64,000 nucleotides of DNA, taken from the NCBI GenBank assembly GCA_033026295.1, contig CM065189.1, positions 9,305,203 through 9,369,202 of the forward strand, written 5' to 3'. This document shows, piece by piece, positions 12,520-24,684 of the stretch (position 1 is the stretch's first letter; every line of letters starts with the position of its first letter). This DNA is from Channa striata (lineage: Eukaryota; Chordata; Actinopteri; Anabantiformes; Channidae). A model generated the notes under the pieces. It did no database searches, was not told the DNA's origin, and saw only the letters and a list, made by a program, of their open reading frames with translations. A program made the translations under genes and the position numbers.

Positions 12520-13200
12520 TTGCATGCGGAGGAGTTTGCAGTGCCTCTTACAGCCTGGGCTACAAGGTCAGCTCTCTAATCAGGCGTCCAAAGCGACGGC
12601 TACAAACGTCTGGGCCAGCTGCAGCTGCCTCTTCATTGTCAAAGAAAAACCAGCTATGATGCTGATTACCATCCGCTGTGTGCTTCAGATGCAAAAGCAG
12701 TTCCAACGGCACAACAGGGGAAAGGCGAGTAAAGCGGAACTTTAAGCACACACGCTCTGACGCCGTTCAGCCTCAGCTGGGTGGGAGACAATCAGGGACA
12801 TTTTGATTCCAGCAGAAACCCAAACAAATTAGTTTGCTACCCAACGTGGAGGAATTATAGACCAAAAAAGAGGGAAGCCTAAATGTTGCAGATTCTTGAT
12901 TATGAACAAGAAGTGTTTAATATACAGGCACAGGAAAAACAAATTGACTAGAAAAACCATTTGCTGCCATTGTTGGTGTTTTTGCCGTGGCAGATACCGC
13001 TGACGTCAAACCGTTCAGTCGGAGCAACGCATGCCTATGCTCGGCGCAGCACGCCATCAGAACTGCAGCTTTTCCGGAGCCCAGCTACAGGCCAACACAT
13101 TGTAACTGCCTGGATGAATATCCAGTAAGGCTGGAGGTGTAGCCCCCAGCGATCCGAGGGCAGCTCAGCAGCACCCATGTAGCCTGAGAGGAGAAAGCCT
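12520..13200. promoter_or_regulatory. Candidate conserved non-coding block
   Basis: Two complex, repeat-free parts (12520-12760 and 12960-13200) are richer in G+C and CpG than the surrounding AT-rich DNA. A CRE-like TGACGTCA occurs at 13001-13008. Overlapping frames of 63-73 codons on both strands around 12524-12751 lack domains and look incidental. The regulatory role is inferred from texture only. Confidence 0.25.
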
Positions 13201-14049
13201 GGTCAGAAAAGCCGACACGTAACTCACATGGTAGTACTTGGCAGTGACCTAGATGAACATATCAACATTTTTATCAAGTCCTCTCTCTCCTCTGCATTGG
13301 ATTTTTGGCAGCTGGACAGATTCTGTTTGAGATTTTTAGGGAGTAAATCAAAGTGAAGCCTTAAAAGTGAGTTGGGTCATGGAAAAACCAAACCAAGCAT
13401 GCGGTATATGGTATGTAGTTCAGAGGGGCCTGGGAGATTAGAGCTCTCAGAGCACAAACAGAAGCAGGCCCCCTGATTAGAAAACTCGAAATCTCAGCCT
13501 CTATTGACATAACAGAGAAATTACTTGGATTGATTAGCAACATTTGAGAGCCCCCCAAATCATAAATAATGGTCAAAGTTGGCTATGAACATACTGTGTG
13601 TATAAATTATGCAAACTGTGTTGGGGATAGAGAATAGATGGGGCCCGTGCTCCATGTCGATTAGGATGATACAAGCTCATTGATCAAACGGCAACTTTAC
13701 ACCGCAGTAGGTTTTTTTGTGATTTCCATCACTGATTGAAAATCACTTCCTTCACTTTTATTTTAGGAATAGTGTTTATATGCCTGCATAGTTTTCATGT
13801 TCACATGTTAGTCATTGTACTTTCTTATCGTTATTAGGTTGGCTGATATTTTTAAGCAGGCACGGATGGCAGAGGCACGGAGCCATAATTGGAGATTTAA
13901 TACTGCTCCTTTGTATTTGCAGATATCCGACCATTTGAGTCAGCAAAGTGTCCCCGAATGAAATTGTGACTTGTGTCTTTTTTTTTTTCACTTTGTGCAC
14001 AAACAAAATCAAATGTAGCCAGTTTATCGGTATGAATGCACTGAAGATA
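13201..14049. other. Complex unique sequence, possible regulatory DNA
   Basis: There is no repeat signature. The patches 13390-13570 and 13860-13970 are complex and contain ATTA-type cores (TTGATTAG, ATAATTGG), as in developmental enhancers. The evidence is weaker than for the block at 14800-15230. A T run lies at about 13978-13989. Confidence 0.25.
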
Positions 14050-14340
14050 TGTTTTGACAAATTTGCGCCTCATGAATACACCAGCTGTTTCAGTGCTGCA
14101 GCAGTTTGTTTGCCTGTTTGAACACTGTGGGCGCATGCAGTTGGCCATTAATGGGACACAGAGGCCACCCAGTCGCAAAATTTGTCTGGCGGTTCACAGA
14201 TACATTATTGTTTGCTTGCTGGGTTTGTTTGCAGTTTCATATCACAGCCTCATACACGTACCAAAAACACATTGCCTTGGCCCTCTGATCTGTGCTCCTG
14301 GAAACTAGCAGCTGCCGCCATTGCTTGCGCTCGCATTGTA
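14050..14340. promoter_or_regulatory. Candidate conserved non-coding block
   Basis: This unique, balanced-composition segment contains GCATGCAGTTGGCCATTAATGG and runs of TGTTTGC (forkhead-like) near 14213-14232. Three overlapping plus-strand frames of 60-84 codons cross it but share no codon pattern or domain, so coding is unlikely. Confidence 0.28.
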
Positions 14341-14799
14341 GGGTTAATTGCTCTGACACATTTGAGAAACTGCCATGTGAATGTGTCACAAAGTGAAGAT
14401 CAGTGTGACAGAGCATAAAAATGACTGGATGTGTTAACGATACGCACGAGTTACAGAATAGAGGTCGTCCGTCATTATGGGTTAATAACGGATGTCACAA
14501 CTAAAGAGCCATAAAACCATCCATAAATGCAACTGTACATAAGGGTGTAATACGATTCAAGGTGGAGCTATAGTTAAGGGCACAACAGAGCTTAAATTTA
14601 GTTTGTAGATTTAAAACTAAATATTTTAGAATTTACCATCTAGTTATAATTGATAGCATGCTTCAGTTTCACTCCTGTGCTTGCAAACATTACCAACCTT
14701 TAAGCACATAAACACACTATTCCCATTTATTTCTCATCTCTCAACAACAAAAAAAAAAAACGTCTTTTGAACTGCCTTGATACCCCGACTCTTTTGTTT
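14341..14799. other. Unannotated AT-rich sequence
   Basis: No repeat, RNA gene or coding region was recognised. A poly-A run is present near 14748-14760. Confidence 0.45.
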
Positions 14800-15230
14800 C
14801 CATTTGGCTTATGCATTGTGTCTTCAGAAAAAAATTGAGGCTATTTATGTTTAATGAAAATGCATGTTATAAACAAATGTGGAAGAAAGCGCAATCATGA
14901 TTACAACTGAGCCAGCCATTAACATGATTGCAATTTAAATCATGCACAGACTTATTCTCGTTTTGTTTTAGCTCTCTTAAGGGCAAATCTTCTCAATCAT
15001 CGAGCTCAATTATACGCTGATTGTTAGTGGGGCTTATATCCTCATCATGTGTTGCTCATTATGTGAAGTCACATGACCCACTCCTAATTGTGTTGCAGCG
15101 GCATGCCAGCACTGGTTGGGAGTGCAGCGAGTGTTGTATTTAGATAAAACAGTGACAACTGCAACATCGCAGCAGCAGGTTTGCTTGTTTTAATGGTGCA
15201 ATCAGAGCCACGGTGAAGGAGGTGTTACTA
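14800..15230. promoter_or_regulatory. Candidate enhancer-like non-coding block
   Basis: A dense set of homeodomain, POU and other regulatory-type cores sits in unique sequence. Examples are AAAATGCATG (about 14857), CAATCATGATTACA (about 14892-14905), TGATTGCAATTTAAATC, TCAATTATACGCTGATTG and AAGTCACATGACC (E-box-like CACATG). Texture and motif density resemble vertebrate developmental enhancers. Conservation and activity cannot be judged from one sequence. No open frame of interest overlaps it. Confidence 0.35.
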
Positions 15231-17789
15231 ATTTATATTGCAATAGAAGCCCCATTCACATGAAGCCTATAATTTTGAATTGAATAAACAAACAAACATA
15301 TTTGCAACAGTTTAAAACGGCCTTTAACAACACATTTGAAGATGAACCATCCACAAACATATTTTTTTATGCTTCTTTCGTGATTGTGATGTGTGTATTT
15401 TGTGCCAGTAGAATTGTTGCATTCAGTGTTAACAGTATTAAGAGCACATTTCCCATAAACACTAATGCTGCTCACTAATAGAATAAGATTAGTTCTGTGC
15501 GCTTTTCCTTTCTCCTTTGAAGGAAGTAAACACTTGTGGAATCATCTGATGGGCACTTTCTTTGTTGATGCTCAGAAACTCTACTATTTAGCTTGTTATA
15601 TTAAATAATTCATTACTCTGCATTATAATGTACCATAGCTAGTGTATCAATATTAAAATCATGGGTCCAAAGGAATAGTCAAAATAGGCTTGTGTTTCCA
15701 TATTGTATTATTTATGTCTTATTTCCTTTTTTATGTCCTAACATGAAGTAGGCTAATAGCAATTAATTATTTTATTTAATAGGTTCAACTTTAAATATAC
15801 CTACAGTACGAGTGCTCTGGCAGAAAGAGTCACATATGTTGTTTGGCCCCTCTCTCTAATGTGACCCCCTATCCAAGGATGGTAGAACGAAGTTGGAGAA
15901 GCCTCCTTTTAACAAAGCAGTAGGGTGCACAAGTACTAGAGAAACCCACCACTTCTAGAAACCATATGCAGTTTAGAATTTCTAATGAGATGATGTTTTA
16001 TGAGGTGTCTGTCAATCAGATCTGCTGACAGTGTGATTCTGTGCCCCCTCAATCAGATCACAGGTGACATGTTACAGGGTCCTGCTGTCCCATACAGTAT
16101 CTGACCATCTGTCTCCACTGTCAACAGTAACTTACTGTGTGCTCTGTCCATTGCGTATCTTCAATATCTGAATTGACTGACTGCACACATGCAGTTCATT
16201 TTACTATGACTGTGGACAGTCTGTGTGGCTTGAACGCAGCTGTCTGCAAAGAGGCTACCTGGACCCTAGCGGGCTGAGAAGATTACGGCATGTACGTCAT
16301 GAATATGGATATGGACACCAAAGTATCTAGAAGCCTTAACTGTGATAACATAGTCAAACTCCATGGTCAGTTAACATTAGCAAGTCTGATGAGCGCCTAA
16401 GAACAATGCAATTTAACAATGTAGATGAAAACATTTATCTGGAGGGACAGGATGCATTTAGAGCTGATGAACAGCGACGTTACTGCGAAAAATATCAGGG
16501 AGACTGAATGGGTCATTTTTACCGCCAGCAGATATTTAGAACATATTAGCGGCATCAAGCAGCTATAGTGAAAACCACATGGTCACAGAATTTTTAGACT
16601 GCAAAATTGTAGAGAGGACAGTAGACTCTGGAGGTCGAGCACAGTGTGTGAAAAACCCGTATTTTCTAGGTGTTTAGATGGAATATGTTAATACTGCTAA
16701 TGTTCTCCTTCTTAAATTACCACTTTTGCATCGTACCGGTAATAAGCAACAAAAATCTGCCGTAGTCCGTCTCCGTCCTCCTAATTTAGTCCAACTTTTT
16801 GGTGCTGCAGCTCCCTGCTCATCTTTAAAAGTAAATTTTCCCTCATCACTTTCAGCTCGGTCAAAATTTAAGTCACATCAGAAGTAAATCATCTGATTAG
16901 CGGCCGCATCAAAATTGTCACCCATGCCGTTCTTGATCCAATCAGCTTTCACCTTGCCTCCCCGGGTCCTTGTCTTCTCCAAAGAGCACACGTTCCCACT
17001 GGTACTCGGTATTTGCATATATTGGTTTACTTACCTACTCACTCTTTATTTAGTCAGAATAGTCTCCTTCATTTTCCCCTTTCTCCTCTACCACCCGCTG
17101 CATTATCTGCTAATAACCTGAAATTTGTTTGTCAGTGTGGTGATACAGAGGGACGCCGCCTGTCCTCTCACCCCCCACTCCACCCCCAACCTTGCTTGGT
17201 TTATAGCATCTCTTATTGAGTCTGATCAAAAGCCAATTGAATCTCAGTCAAATATTTGTATTTCCCTCTCGTCTGTTTGATTTAGCTGCCATTGTTGTCA
17301 ATCCTGCCTTTGCTGCTACCTTCCTGAACCCTGCCACAGCTCACTGCCCCGCAATCTAGTTTCCAGATTTACTGTGTAACAGCTCCTAATGACAGAGAGT
17401 CCCTGGATCCCCAAGTGGTGCATTCAATGCCAAAGCAGTCAAGGTTATTCAGGAATATAAAGCAGGGATTTGTTGGAACAATAGCCTTTATTGAATGAGT
17501 CTGTGTGCATAGTTTACTGAAAGACCAAGTGGGGAGTTTTATTACTGAGCAGGACTTGAACATGTGACAGAAATTATAATATCTATGTTTAAAAATGCCC
17601 TAAACTCAAGCACATACAAGTTTGGCGGCATTTGATGACATTTATGTTGCTTTTTGCTCTCATCCGATTCACTATGACTATGAATATTTTATATTATTTG
17701 CAGATAAGCATATGAAAAAAGTGCAAAGGAATTGCTGTGCGTATGAGAACATCTTTGCACACAGTTTATCCCAACCTGTTTTTGCATGA
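15231..17789. other. Unannotated sequence, no gene recognised
   Basis: Unique-looking and AT-rich on the left, more pyrimidine-rich at 16900-17220. Open frames (for example 15233-15475 minus, 16678-16887 and 16915-17121) have no recognisable domain. No transposon end was seen. Confidence 0.45.
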
Positions 17790-18020
17790 TCATCCCTGTT
17801 GTTTTTCCCACTGCTGCTCAGGAAGGCAGCGACAGATTCCCACGACATTTTGCCAGGGCGAAATGAGAGCGCCTCACATTTGAATGGTCCTCATCTGTTT
17901 CCTTTACGAGTGTTGAGGCAGCAGTGTTACCCCCTGGCCAGCCGTATCGCTGCTCTCTATTATGCTCCAAACTGGAAGATAAGGAGTAAGGTTAGAGCTG
18001 TTAAAGCCTGCTAGTACCTG
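17790..18020. promoter_or_regulatory. Weak candidate conserved non-coding block
   Basis: A short complex segment with moderate CpG and no repeat character lies just left of a microsatellite-flanked repeat. A 71-codon plus-strand frame has no domain. The call rests on sequence texture only. Confidence 0.2.
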
Positions 18021-18103
18021 GTGCTACCTGATTCCATGGCCTGTTGGAGTGGCTGCAGCCATGGTTAAAGACACCCCGGGGAATAACGAACATACATTCA
18101 TAT

Positions 18104-18104
18104 G

Positions 18105-18139
<35 letters not shown>

Positions 18140-18353
18140 TCACACACATACACGATTGTCCTCTATATTTGTGAGGACACTCATTGACATAATACAATTC
18201 TCAGCCCCTTACCCTAACCAAAGTCTAATTCTAACCCTGTGCCTAAAACTCAGTCTTGACCCTAAAAAAGCCTTTTGAAGTTGTGTGGACCAGCTAAAAT
18301 TTGTCCACAGAAGGCTATAAAGACATGCCCACACACACACACACACACACACA
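18104..18353. repeat. Dispersed repeat flanked by CT/CA microsatellites
   Basis: A (CT)n tract (18104-18129) runs into (CA)n (to about 18147). A non-simple core of about 180 bases follows, and then a second (CA)n tract (18330-18353). The core begins with TTTGTGAGGACACTCATTGA and contains CCTTACCCTAACC and CTAACCCT phrases plus TGTGTGGACCAG. I recognise this layout from other teleost sequences as a recurrent dispersed repeat that sits beside CA tracts. I cannot name the family, and its mechanism of spread is unknown to me. Confidence 0.6.
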
Positions 18354-20179
18354 GAACCAAGCACACAAATCACATATAGAGGCTGACTCATAGTGTTTGT
18401 AGGGCAAGACCTCATTTCTTCTCTGTTCCCCTAAAATATCATTCCCATCTCATTTCAGCAATCCAGCATATTTCCTTTCTTATCCCTGTTTTTCTATTCT
18501 ACTTTTGCATCTACTTTGTTGCCTTCTCACCTTGTTCCCGTCCTTCCTAGCATTTATTATCGTACTCATTTTGTGCCATAACGTCTCCCGCCCCTGCCGT
18601 GATAAACTATCTTACACGAGTGAAGCTGGCAACTCTCCACACGGCAGGGACCTAGTAGGGGGGATTGTCATCAACCAAGGCACACTTGAGATGTCCATAG
18701 TCTGATACCTGCAGGCAGCGGCAGAACAGCTACAGCTCCGTTACTGCTGTAGACTGATGATTTAGATGTAAGTGGTTGACTGATGAGGTAACACTTTACA
18801 ATGTATGAAGGCCTACTATAGTGTGAAATGCAGCAATGGCCACTTTCCTTTTTGCTTCAGTTGCTCTTTCTTCTTTATTCTATCACTAAAAGGAATTCTC
18901 GCACCCTATCGACACCAACAGCATCTCAGCTACGTTTTCCAAGTTTGCTACCTGCATCTTAACACGGCCCTGGTCTATTTCACTACATGTAGCCACACAG
19001 CCACCGTGATTGTGTACTGGGTTCTGAGACCCATGTGCAGCGAGCGCTGAAGCTGCTTCTGTTGCTCCGCTAACATGTTGCTCGTGCTTCACTTTCAGAG
19101 TAGATGCAGTGTCAAGAGACCTGGGCATGTACAGGCCTGAACTAAGGTGGTGCCATGACCTGTGCATCAGAGACTCTGTAGGGATCTCTATTTTTAGTGG
19201 ATTGCCCATGACGGTCGGCAAGGTAACCGACCTGTATCACCATGAGCACAGTTATTGTCTATAAGGACCAAACTGATACCTAACACCATAGGGATCAATC
19301 ATTAGCCAAGGAACAGCTTTGTTGGCTTTGTTTTAATCATTGGGAGTTTTTAAATGATCTTAAAACTTTCAGACGGTTCAGATTGATGGACTGCACCCCG
19401 AGTAAGGGTTGGTGTTTAGGTCATCAAGTGCCACCCCCTAATCCCATGAGGTCTGCTTCTTTACTAGTCTTCAAACTTAAGTGGATGTAGTGGTTAGTAA
19501 TATGGGGCACAAACTTGTGGGCTTATCTAGGGTTGGCTGGCTCAGCATGTATTATTCAAATATTCAGTGTGTGAATCTGTAAGCCTGAAAGTTAAACCCC
19601 ATAAAGCTCTGATAGAGGACTCCACTGGTGTTCATACAAGAAGAATTATAATACCTAATCACTGTTACTTAGCAAACCAGTACAATGTCAGGGATTTACC
19701 ACTTAAGCATAGTGTAACTGGCTATGGAAGTGGTTACCTACGGTATTTACTGAAGGACTACAATGTGTTTCACTGCAACTATCAGCAAAATTATTAATTT
19801 AGTAGATTGAAAGAAGTAAAATTGATGTTAATTAAATCAACAGTTTCTCCATCGCATTTATTCAACTATTTCACTCTAGCTATGGATAGTGTTATTTTAA
19901 ATATTGCATCATAAATACCACTTTTTCCTGGTACCGTATAGGGGATGTAATGTGAAATCACCATCAGCACCGTGTCCCAGCAGGCGTAGTTCTCTGATTG
20001 TTGTTAAATAACCACCTCTGACATTTCTCGCAGAAACCTGACCATACACCCCGGACTTTCTCTTTCCACTTTGATTTGGTCATAGCCATTAAGCTGCAGC
20101 TTGTGCATCTCTAAAAGGCTCTCCACAGGAACTCAGGACCCTTCTTACCCCCGACCCCTTCTCTTTTTTTTCCATCACC
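18354..20179. other. Unannotated sequence, no gene recognised
   Basis: Overlapping opposite-strand frames at 18805-19050 and 18886-19221 show no domain. The phrase GGTAACACTTTAC at 18787-18799 resembles the start of a common teleost repeat class, but no body was recognised. Confidence 0.45.
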
Positions 20180-20390
20180 CCTGCTCATTGTAATCCACCA
20201 CATTGTAAATACATGGAGACGGTAATTATCAACCATCAGGGTACTTGGGTCAGCACAATTACACCATTAACATGTCACCCCGGCTGCCTGGATGGAGTTA
20301 GCCTCTGCCAATAGCAAGTTGGCACCTGGGCGCTAATGAGCAGCTAGGTAATTAGAGGCTGGTTTGATTCTACCTCACTCACAAGAAAAC
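20180..20390. promoter_or_regulatory. Candidate enhancer-like non-coding block
   Basis: Unique sequence carries several homeodomain-type cores: GGTAATTATCAACC, CACAATTACACCATTAAC, GCGCTAATGAG and AGGTAATTAGAGG. It ends just before a CA tract. Motif density resembles a developmental enhancer core. Conservation was not tested. Confidence 0.35.
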
Positions 20391-20400
20391 ATGCACCCAT

Positions 20401-20402
<2 letters not shown>

Positions 20403-20439
<37 letters not shown>
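20403..20439. repeat. (CA)n microsatellite
   Basis: A nearly pure CA tract of about 18 units. Confidence 0.97.
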
Positions 20440-20443
<4 letters not shown>

Positions 20444-22207
20444 GCAGATATCTAGGTGTGTCTCAGACTGAATGGGTGGTCCAGCCATATGTTAAAGCAG
20501 TTGTGCTGGTTGGGCGATGTGCTTTAATGAACCTGGTTCTGAGGAGAACAGGGAGGGAGGCTCCTTACATTTGTCTCAAGTCTTAATTAATAGCAGGGTT
20601 TACTGAGGCGGGAGGGTCAATGCCAGCGGTGGACATGAGGGGGTATTAGCCAGCGGTTAACCAGAGTGACTGACTGTAGGTGATGCGGCGTGGAACCATG
20701 CTGATTTCAAGAAGGCTTCAGCCAGAAAAACAATAATGCTCACCAAACCAGAATAAAACATACTAAAATGTAATAAGGGTGCCGTTTGACTGAACTTTGT
20801 TTTAGTTAATCACAGGTTTCACGCAAGACATGGGGGTGGTACATTGATTTGCAACTACACTTGCAAGTACAGGGTGTTTCATTGAGGTACACATTCTTCC
20901 AGACCTTTTTACAAGAAAATTACCACCTTTACTATCTCATATCAGTGTGACTTTCATATCACACACTGTTCTTGGCCCTCAGTGTGTCATTAGAGGTAGA
21001 AAAAAAGAAGCTCTGCTGCCTAATATTATGCGTCATAAGCTTTCTACTTGTCACTTTACTTATTTTAATCATGCTTAGACCCATTTTTTCTTACTATGAA
21101 TATGTAAAGCTAAAGTGTAAAATTTATTTGTTATGCATGTTACTAGCATAAGAATTAAACATGCAAGGACACAGCAGTGGGAGATGAACAAATATTATAA
21201 AAAAAATAAAAAATCCTGTGCGATTTCCCACTGGTGGTGCGACAAAAACCCACTCAGCCTATTCTAAGTAGTAGAGCTTCTGTGATACTGTCACACTAGA
21301 CTGAGCTGGATTCATCACTGGAGATCACTCACTATCAAATCTAGTAAGAATGAAAGGATTTGTGTGAAATGTTGGAACATGGGAATGCCTGCGTTTGAAA
21401 GTGTGCCCAGTGGTGATGCAAGCAAAACTTTGTGGAGCGTGCAATGGCTAAAACCCAAAGAGATACAAATCACATACAGGGAAAATCGTCAGCACTTCCT
21501 GCAAGTCTATTTCAAACCTCTGTCGTTTAGGTTTTTGAAAGAAGTGTTTCTAAGATTTAAGAACATAAGATCTTTAATACTGTCATAATAAATCATACAT
21601 TATGCAGTACGAATACATACTGTATGCAATAGGGGGGTTTTCACCGATTGTTTTAATTGGTGTATTGCTTGTCTAATAATAATTTAGGCTATTTCGAGCT
21701 GTTTTCATGTTAACAAAGGATAAATATTTATTAGAACAAAGAAATATCACCTGGAACTGCAGTTCCGTCCACAGTCCTACTGCCCAGTATTCATGACGCT
21801 TAAATCCATTGTTTAGATTCACTCTCACCGCTCTTGAAGTGTGGCTACCTGCCCAAAGATCTAGTTAGCCGGTGGTGCATTAAGCAGGTTAGTGCCAACT
21901 ATTACCTGAGCTGCTCAAAAGTAAAGCAGGCAAAAGACAAATGTATAGTCGGTTTATGTTCATCAAGTAGACACTCTTTGCCAGTGCATTGCTGTATCAT
22001 AATTCACAAGTTTATAATTTCAGAGTTGTTAAAGTTAATTTTGACCCCAATCTTTTCCCAGTTGTTTGTGCCTAAACAAAATGAATGAAAAACATGAGTT
22101 TGCCTACCAGCACAGTTAATAAGGGCAGCACCTACTGGCCCATAGCTATGGTGCTGATAACGACAAATTACAAGTCATAAGGTTCAAACAACATTTTTCA
22201 CATTTGG
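20440..22207. other. Unannotated sequence, no gene recognised
   Basis: The left part (20480-20700) is complex and unique, with a TTAATTAATAGC core at 20583-20594, and may be regulatory. The remainder is AT-rich. The open frames at 21364-21588 and 21834-22088 have no recognisable family. Confidence 0.45.
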
Positions 22208-22252
22208 AAATTTCCCCATTGTGGGATGAATAAAGGTTTATCTTATCTTATC
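22208..22252 (+). mobile_element. LINE 3' tail with (TTATC)n end
   Basis: AATTTCCCCATTGTGGG is followed by an AATAAAGG phrase and TTATC pentanucleotide repeats. I recognise this as the 3' terminus of a common teleost non-LTR retrotransposon, probably of the Rex1/CR1-like group, though the clade is uncertain. No coding part is visible upstream, so this is a strongly 5'-truncated copy. Confidence 0.65.
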
Positions 22253-23764
22253 ACGTAAGAATGCTGTTGTAGGTGTTTTAATATAAACAGCATAAGCAGC
22301 TAATTGTTTTAGGATATGACGCTTCATTGCTTGCTGGCCAATCTCTCTTACTACCTCCCCCCACCACTGTGATCCCCTCATAACTCACCCAAGAGCAGCA
22401 CAATCAATCACACTGCATTTGAGGAAATATATTTATGAGTCATCTTTGTTAAAATCTGAGGCTCATCCCCTGTGTAAATACCTCAGCCTTTGTAAACAGA
22501 GAGATTAATCTAACCAGCTCTCTCCAGTCATATGAGAAGGGAATCCAAGCCGCTGTGAATCCGAGTTATTTAAGAACACGGGACAGAGGGGCCGGTAATG
22601 CCCCTCGCCTTGCCCTCCTGTCAACTGACGAGATGGCTCATTGCCATGCACGAGTGCACAGAAATAAAAACACATAAAGTGACACACAAAAATGCGTAAA
22701 CCATTCTTGATGAAACAGGCAATCACATATAGTGGCATAATCTCACATAGACGCGCGTTTCTTCCATCACTTTCTGCTGAAGTGGTGACTGACAAAGCAC
22801 ACGACTTGTCAGTGCTGACACTCGCTTCTCTTAGATGTGCTCGTGCCGTGCACCTTCTGCTCTGCGATGCTGCCGTGCTTGTGTGCAAGCTGCGTGTGTG
22901 AGTTTATACCATTTCTTTCTGAGATTATGCATATGTGTGTATTCATACATATGTATGTGCCCGCGTCTATCACTGTCTTTGTCTCCATGCCTGTCTCGAG
23001 CTCCTCGCCCCCTGGATTCGCCAGCCGTATTAACATTAGCCTCTCCGTATGCTGTGGGGATGGGACAGATCTTAGCCAGGGAGGAAATGAGGGATGGGAT
23101 AAATGAGGGGGAAAGAGGTCATAGTTGTCAGAGGAGGATAAGGGCATGAATATTGTCGTGCAGAGAGCACGTGGGAGTGGCACTTCATAGCCGGGGAAAG
23201 GATAAAGAGAGGAGGCGAAGGAAAGCCATGGATGGAGAGAGAGATAGAGGCAGAGGCAGGTCTTAGCTGCTGCACGGATAAGTGGAGGGGTATGGCATGA
23301 TGTCACTCAGCCTGAGTTGAGTTTAACTAGTCAAACCTGTGGTCCCACGTCCCTTTAACGCTCTGGATACACTGCATGAAGAAATATCTTAATTTAAAGC
23401 CATTTCATATCAAATTTATAGTTTAAACTTTGCCTTTCAACAACATAAATTACTCTGAGGGTACAGAGAAAAGAGGCAGTAACCATTAAAGTTTACTCAC
23501 TCTATTGGTCAATTGAAAAACATCAAGTCAATTTTAATGGGAGAAAGAAGAATAGGGTGTAAGCCCCACGGCCTGATATGATAACACTAGAATCGTAGAA
23601 CATTATTTATCTTACATATCTGGGGGAAAGGTTACAATAAACAACAGGAGAAATTGTTTGTGTGATGCTGTCTCACAATGCTGTAATGGCAACTGGTTTT
23701 AGCAAATAGAAAAAGAAAAAGTTATGCACTGCGCCGGGACAGCATCAAAAAATAATTTATTATC
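22253..23764. other. Unannotated sequence, no gene recognised
   Basis: The region 22690-23310 has open frames up to 165 codons on both strands at once. Their composition follows purine/pyrimidine-skewed DNA (GAGA and CTCT phrases), and no domain is visible, so I treat them as chance frames. Confidence 0.45.
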
Positions 23765-23890
23765 TGACAGGGCAGCTCTGACTCAGGAGACTGAGCCGGT
23801 TGTCCACTAATTGCAGGGTTGGCAGTTCAATCGCCAGCATTTCTTGTCCACATGTTGAAGAAAGTGAACCCCCAAATGACTAAAAATGAA
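23765..23890 (+). mobile_element. tRNA-derived SINE, truncated copy 3
   Basis: The head of a tRNA-like SINE contains the phrase GTTGTCCACTAATTGCAGG followed by a box B-like GGCAGTTCAATCGCC (23821-23835) and TTGTCCACATGTTGAAG. It resembles the same broad family as the copies at 3206 and 7786, which carry GTCGTCCACCAA at the same place. The body is cut short after CCCCCAAATGAC, and the CTTTGGGTACC tail is missing. Confidence 0.65.
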
Positions 23891-24480
23891 TTTGCCAAGC
23901 TGGTTGAATTTAGCTTAGCAGCTAAGAGGTGAAATAATAGGTGAAAAGACCAAGCGAGAGAGTGAAAGTGAGCATTTGCATTCATCTGGTGGTTAGAAAC
24001 ATAACTCCAACTGAATATTGCGCTGTAAGAACTGGATGTGGAAATAAGCACTCTTTGGTAATAAGTTGACCACACCAGTTTAAAGGTGATTATATACCAG
24101 TTTTTCTCTCCTACCCCATCAGTTGCCAAGATATTGCAGGGTAAAAATCTCTGCAATCATGCAGCTATGAAGAGGACCTTGAGCTAAGAATATTTATTAT
24201 TCCAAGGAGGGCAGTGCCTTGTAATTATGGTAAAATCGGTAGCACTAAACAAGCACCACTCCAAATAAAATCTAGACTAGCCAGATTTCAGAGTTTGTAT
24301 CATCTCCCCATTTTTTCATGAGTTTTTTTGTGGATACTCTGGTTACCGGACTTTAAATAACCCACATGTGTGAATGGTCATGAGAACACAAATGTCCCAG
24401 TGAGATGCTCCCGACTTTATCCTGAATATATTTAAAGCTGTTAACAAGTTTCTATCACTCGACTCAAGTAAACCATTGTT
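23891..24480. other. Unannotated sequence, no gene seen
   Basis: Unique-looking DNA lies between a truncated SINE and an unidentified repeat. Nothing was recognised. Confidence 0.45.
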
Positions 24481-24684
24481 TAGATGCGCTGCAGAACCTG
24501 TTTACCACAGCCTAATTTGTCATCACGCTGTGCCTCCTGTACGCACTGACCCCTCCCTGAAATCCAGTGGAGCGTCTCCCATGAGGACACTTCTAAGACA
24601 AACCACTGCTGCGTGTTCCACGTATAAAACGCCGCTGCCGATTTCTCCCGACAACATCCGCGTTCACATGTAAAACAGGCTTTT
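24481..24684 (+). repeat. Unidentified dispersed repeat, copy A
   Basis: This segment is related to 28137-28316 in the same orientation. Shared blocks in the same order are TAGATGC, a TCAT...TGTGCCT phrase, CTGACCCCTCCCTGAAATCC (copy B: CTGATCCCTCACTGAAATCT), TAAAAC, GATTTCT, and a final GTTCACATGTAAAACAGG against GTTCACATATGAAATGGG. Divergence is substantial. No coding potential, terminal repeat or tRNA-like head was seen. It is probably a member of an old repeat family. Confidence 0.6.

Noticed and set aside
18208..18240. Telomere-like TTACCCTAACC
   Set aside because: Only isolated phrases occur, with no tandem TTAGGG array; they are part of a dispersed repeat.
22809..23306. 165-codon minus-strand frame
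   Set aside because: It overlaps equally long opposite-strand frames, is serine/proline/leucine-rich from strand skew, and shows no domain or splice context.
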